Shown piece by piece: positions 62,519-64,000 of a stretch of 64,000 nucleotides of DNA; the stretch's first letter is position 1, and every line of letters starts with the position of its first letter. Source of the DNA: Eubacterium sp. AF16-48 (GTDB taxonomy: Bacteria > Bacillota > Clostridia > Lachnospirales > Lachnospiraceae); the NCBI RefSeq assembly GCF_003479405.1, contig NZ_QUHB01000007.1, forward strand, positions 20,879-84,878, given 5' to 3'. The notes beneath the pieces were generated by a model. That model was not told where the DNA came from. It worked only from the letters and a program-made list of their open reading frames with translations, and ran no database searches. Position numbers and translations under genes: made by a program.

Positions 62519-63349
62519 TTAGTTATAAATATCAATCTTGCTATTCTCATCTAACTGTTTTAATACTATTTTGTATCTTTTTCGTATCTTCAGTTTTTTA
62601 TTCACAAGTTTTCCGGATTTGACTTTTAAAATTATTTTGCCGTTTTTCATAATAAGCATCTTCCCGTATAATGCACATATTTTTCTTTCACTCCTCATTT
62701 CAAATTTCACCTTATAACTTTGATGAACTTTTGTATTGTGATTTGCGACTTTTTTTATGTATTCCAGCCAATACCAATTACCAATACCAATGTCATCATA
62801 ATCCCTCACCCTAATAAAACACACCCCTTTATCTTCATATAGGTAAAAGTTTTTTATTCCTTTTCGCCCCATATATTGACTATTGTTTTTCAGGTATTTA
62901 TGCATAACCTTATATGCATCAGACCAGTTGTCAGCATTAGTCAATCCATAATCTAATGTTTTCTTGGCAAAGTCACTAAATACGGTTTTGCCATTTACTT
63001 TTTTCGCTGCCCTTACTTTTACCCTGCATAATTTTCTTTTATCAAATTTAAAGGAATATTTATTTTTTTTAATTGTCTTAATCTGTTTGTATTTACCCCT
63101 TTTCTTCACGTAAACCTGATATCTGGTATTTTCCTGCCAGTTTTTTATAGTAACCATAACCTTCTTATTGTTTCTCTTTAAGGTAATAACCGGCTTGACA
63201 GGTTCCACATTTTCTGCATAAGTGTCAGTGTTTTCCGGCTGACTTGTGTTCTGGTTGTTTTCTACCGCATAAATTGGCTGCACATTGTCCAACAATGTTG
63301 AGATTGCGAGCAATAATACTAGTATTGTCTTTAATATTCTTTTTTTCAT
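62519..63349 (-). CDS. Secreted protein with FN3-like domain (copy 1)
   Basis: A 276-aa exported protein. Signal peptide about 1-29 (MKKRILKTILVLLLAISTLL), then an Asn/Glu-rich linker, a Lys-rich FN3-like domain (about 55-135, ITLKRNNKKVMVTIKNWQEN, KKVNGKTVFSDFA) and a basic C-terminal domain (about 140-276). The ATG at 63349 has AGGAGG; the frame extends to a TTG at 63370 inside that ribosome site. High Lys content fits binding to anionic wall polymers. Adjacent to glycan genes; function unknown. Confidence 0.75.
   Translation of the reverse strand: MKKRILKTILVLLLAISTLLDNVQPIYAVENNQNTSQPENTDTYAENVEPVKPVITLKRNNKKVMVTIKNWQENTRYQVYVKKRGKYKQIKTIKKNKYSFKFDKRKLCRVKVRAAKKVNGKTVFSDFAKKTLDYGLTNADNWSDAYKVMHKYLKNNSQYMGRKGIKNFYLYEDKGVCFIRVRDYDDIGIGNWYWLEYIKKVANHNTKVHQSYKVKFEMRSERKICALYGKMLIMKNGKIILKVKSGKLVNKKLKIRKRYKIVLKQLDENSKIDIYN
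62881..63085. repeat. Direct repeat copy 1 (205 bp identical)
   Basis: Identical base for base with 63796-64000, offset 915 bp. Covers the end of the FN3-like domain and the start of the C-terminal domain of copy 1. The match continues beyond the window. Confidence 0.9.
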
Positions 63350-63433
63350 AAAACTAATCCTCCTATCCAACTCTCTTGTACCGTAGTGCCCTCCCTACAT
63401 CACCGTATGAATTTGCTCTCTCTTGCCAGCTAA

Positions 63434-64000
63434 TTAATAGAGTAGCTTGCTGTCTTCATCTAACTCCTTCAATACTATTCTATATCTTTTTCGTATCTTC
63501 AGTTTTTTATTCACAAGCTTTCCAGATTTGATTTTTAAAATTATTTTTCCGTTTTTCATAATAAGCATCTTCCCGTATAATGCAGGTACTTCATAATCAC
63601 ATCTCATCTCGAATTTTACATTATAACTTTTACGAACCTTCGTGTTATGATTTACTGTTTTTCTTATGCACATTAGCCGATACAAATTACCATTACCCAC
63701 ACCAGGTTCATCGTAATCCCTTACCCTAATAAAGCATACCCCTTTATCTTCAAGTAAATAAAAACATCTTATTCCTTTTCGCCCCATATATTGATTATTG
63801 TTTTTCAGGTATTTATGCATAACCTTATATGCATCAGACCAGTTGTCAGCATTAGTCAATCCATAATCTAATGTTTTCTTGGCAAAGTCACTAAATACGG
63901 TTTTGCCATTTACTTTTTTCGCTGCCCTTACTTTTACCCTGCATAATTTTCTTTTATCAAATTTAAAGGAATATTTATTTTTTTTAATTGTCTTAATCTG
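63434..64000 (-). CDS. Secreted protein with FN3-like domain (copy 2, partial)
   Basis: The reading frame stays open to the right edge, so the start lies outside the window. The visible 188 residues are a paralogue of copy 1: the FN3-like KKVNGKTVFSDFAKKTLDYG region is identical, the middle carries scattered substitutions (for example RCFYLLEDKG versus KNFYLYEDKG) and the end differs (DEDSKLLY versus DENSKIDIYN). Same orientation, 84 bp upstream of copy 1. No terminator between them. Confidence 0.75.
   Translation of the reverse strand, partial: QIKTIKKNKYSFKFDKRKLCRVKVRAAKKVNGKTVFSDFAKKTLDYGLTNADNWSDAYKVMHKYLKNNNQYMGRKGIRCFYLLEDKGVCFIRVRDYDEPGVGNGNLYRLMCIRKTVNHNTKVRKSYNVKFEMRCDYEVPALYGKMLIMKNGKIILKIKSGKLVNKKLKIRKRYRIVLKELDEDSKLLY
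63796..64000. repeat. Direct repeat copy 2 (205 bp identical)
   Basis: Identical to 62881-63085; truncated by the window end. Confidence 0.9.

Noticed and set aside
1..64000. CRISPR arrays, tRNA, rRNA
   Set aside because: No regularly spaced repeats with spacers and no tRNA or rRNA signature sequences were seen on either strand, by eye only.

Overview
The window is AT-rich, low-GC Gram-positive DNA, most likely from a gut or rumen Lachnospiraceae relative (Clostridia). The evidence is strong AGGAGG ribosome sites, consensus TTGACA/TATAAT promoters, an ftsEX/M23/S41 peptidase cluster near uvrBA, CvfB, DegV paralogues, an acyl-ACP thioesterase, an ECF S component and secreted proteins with Ig-like, FN3 and Thr-rich modules. 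Species cannot be fixed from the sequence. Nearly every chromosomal gene is on the minus strand; the exceptions are two genes at the right end of a mobile element and one membrane protein at 43.9 kb.

Region 1 (about 1-8189) is an integrative mobilizable element beside guaA. A perfect 24-bp direct repeat (254-277 and 8166-8189) bounds it. It holds a GNAT acetyltransferase and a small membrane protein as cargo, a relaxase, an oriT-like hairpin, a small conserved-looking ORF, an iteron cluster directly after a VirE/D5-like helicase gene, a MobC-like gene coupled to a tyrosine integrase, an excisionase-like protein, a divergent XRE repressor with repeated operators, and an unidentified 219-aa protein. 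The DNA left of the 254-277 repeat resembles the inner right end of this element, which suggests a second related element or remnant inserted in tandem.

Region 2 (8.2-15 kb) is guaA, uvrA and uvrB. Region 3 (15-29.8 kb) is a Tad/Flp pilus locus: tadC, tadB, tadA/cpaF, a tadZ/cpaE ATPase, cpaB, tadE, two short Flp pilins, the prepilin peptidase, a 1551-aa BspA-like leucine-rich-repeat surface protein and a TadG-like protein carrying a long beta-rich extension. DUF192 and DivIVA-like genes follow at its 3' end. Two strong promoters (upstream of the TadG-like gene and upstream of the second pilin) share a TTTTGCACT(A/T)GT element next to their -35 boxes.

Region 4 (30-36 kb) is ftsE, ftsX, an EnvC-like M23 protein, an S41 protease, a YesL-like membrane protein and a CdaR/PucR-type regulator. 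Region 5 (36-43.4 kb) has a secreted GH128-like glycosidase with a discoidin module, a broken relic of a related secreted protein, an orphan MsmK-type ATPase, cvfB, an acyl-ACP thioesterase and an L,D-transpeptidase.

Region 6 (43.4-52.9 kb) is metabolic and transport: a hidden small hydrophobic ORF, an integral membrane protein, a Cys-rich protein, two DegV proteins, P-II and AmtB, a flavodiiron protein, a two-gene chromate-type transporter, and a class V aminotransferase with an ECF S component. Region 7 (53-64 kb) is surface glycan: a secreted DUF4832-type protein sharing a C-terminal domain with the GH128-like protein, glf (UDP-galactopyranose mutase), a coiled-coil glycosyltransferase, four GT2 domains in three proteins, and a tandem pair of near-identical secreted proteins, the second cut by the window end.

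Functions were assigned by recognising motifs in the translated sequence; no database search was run.
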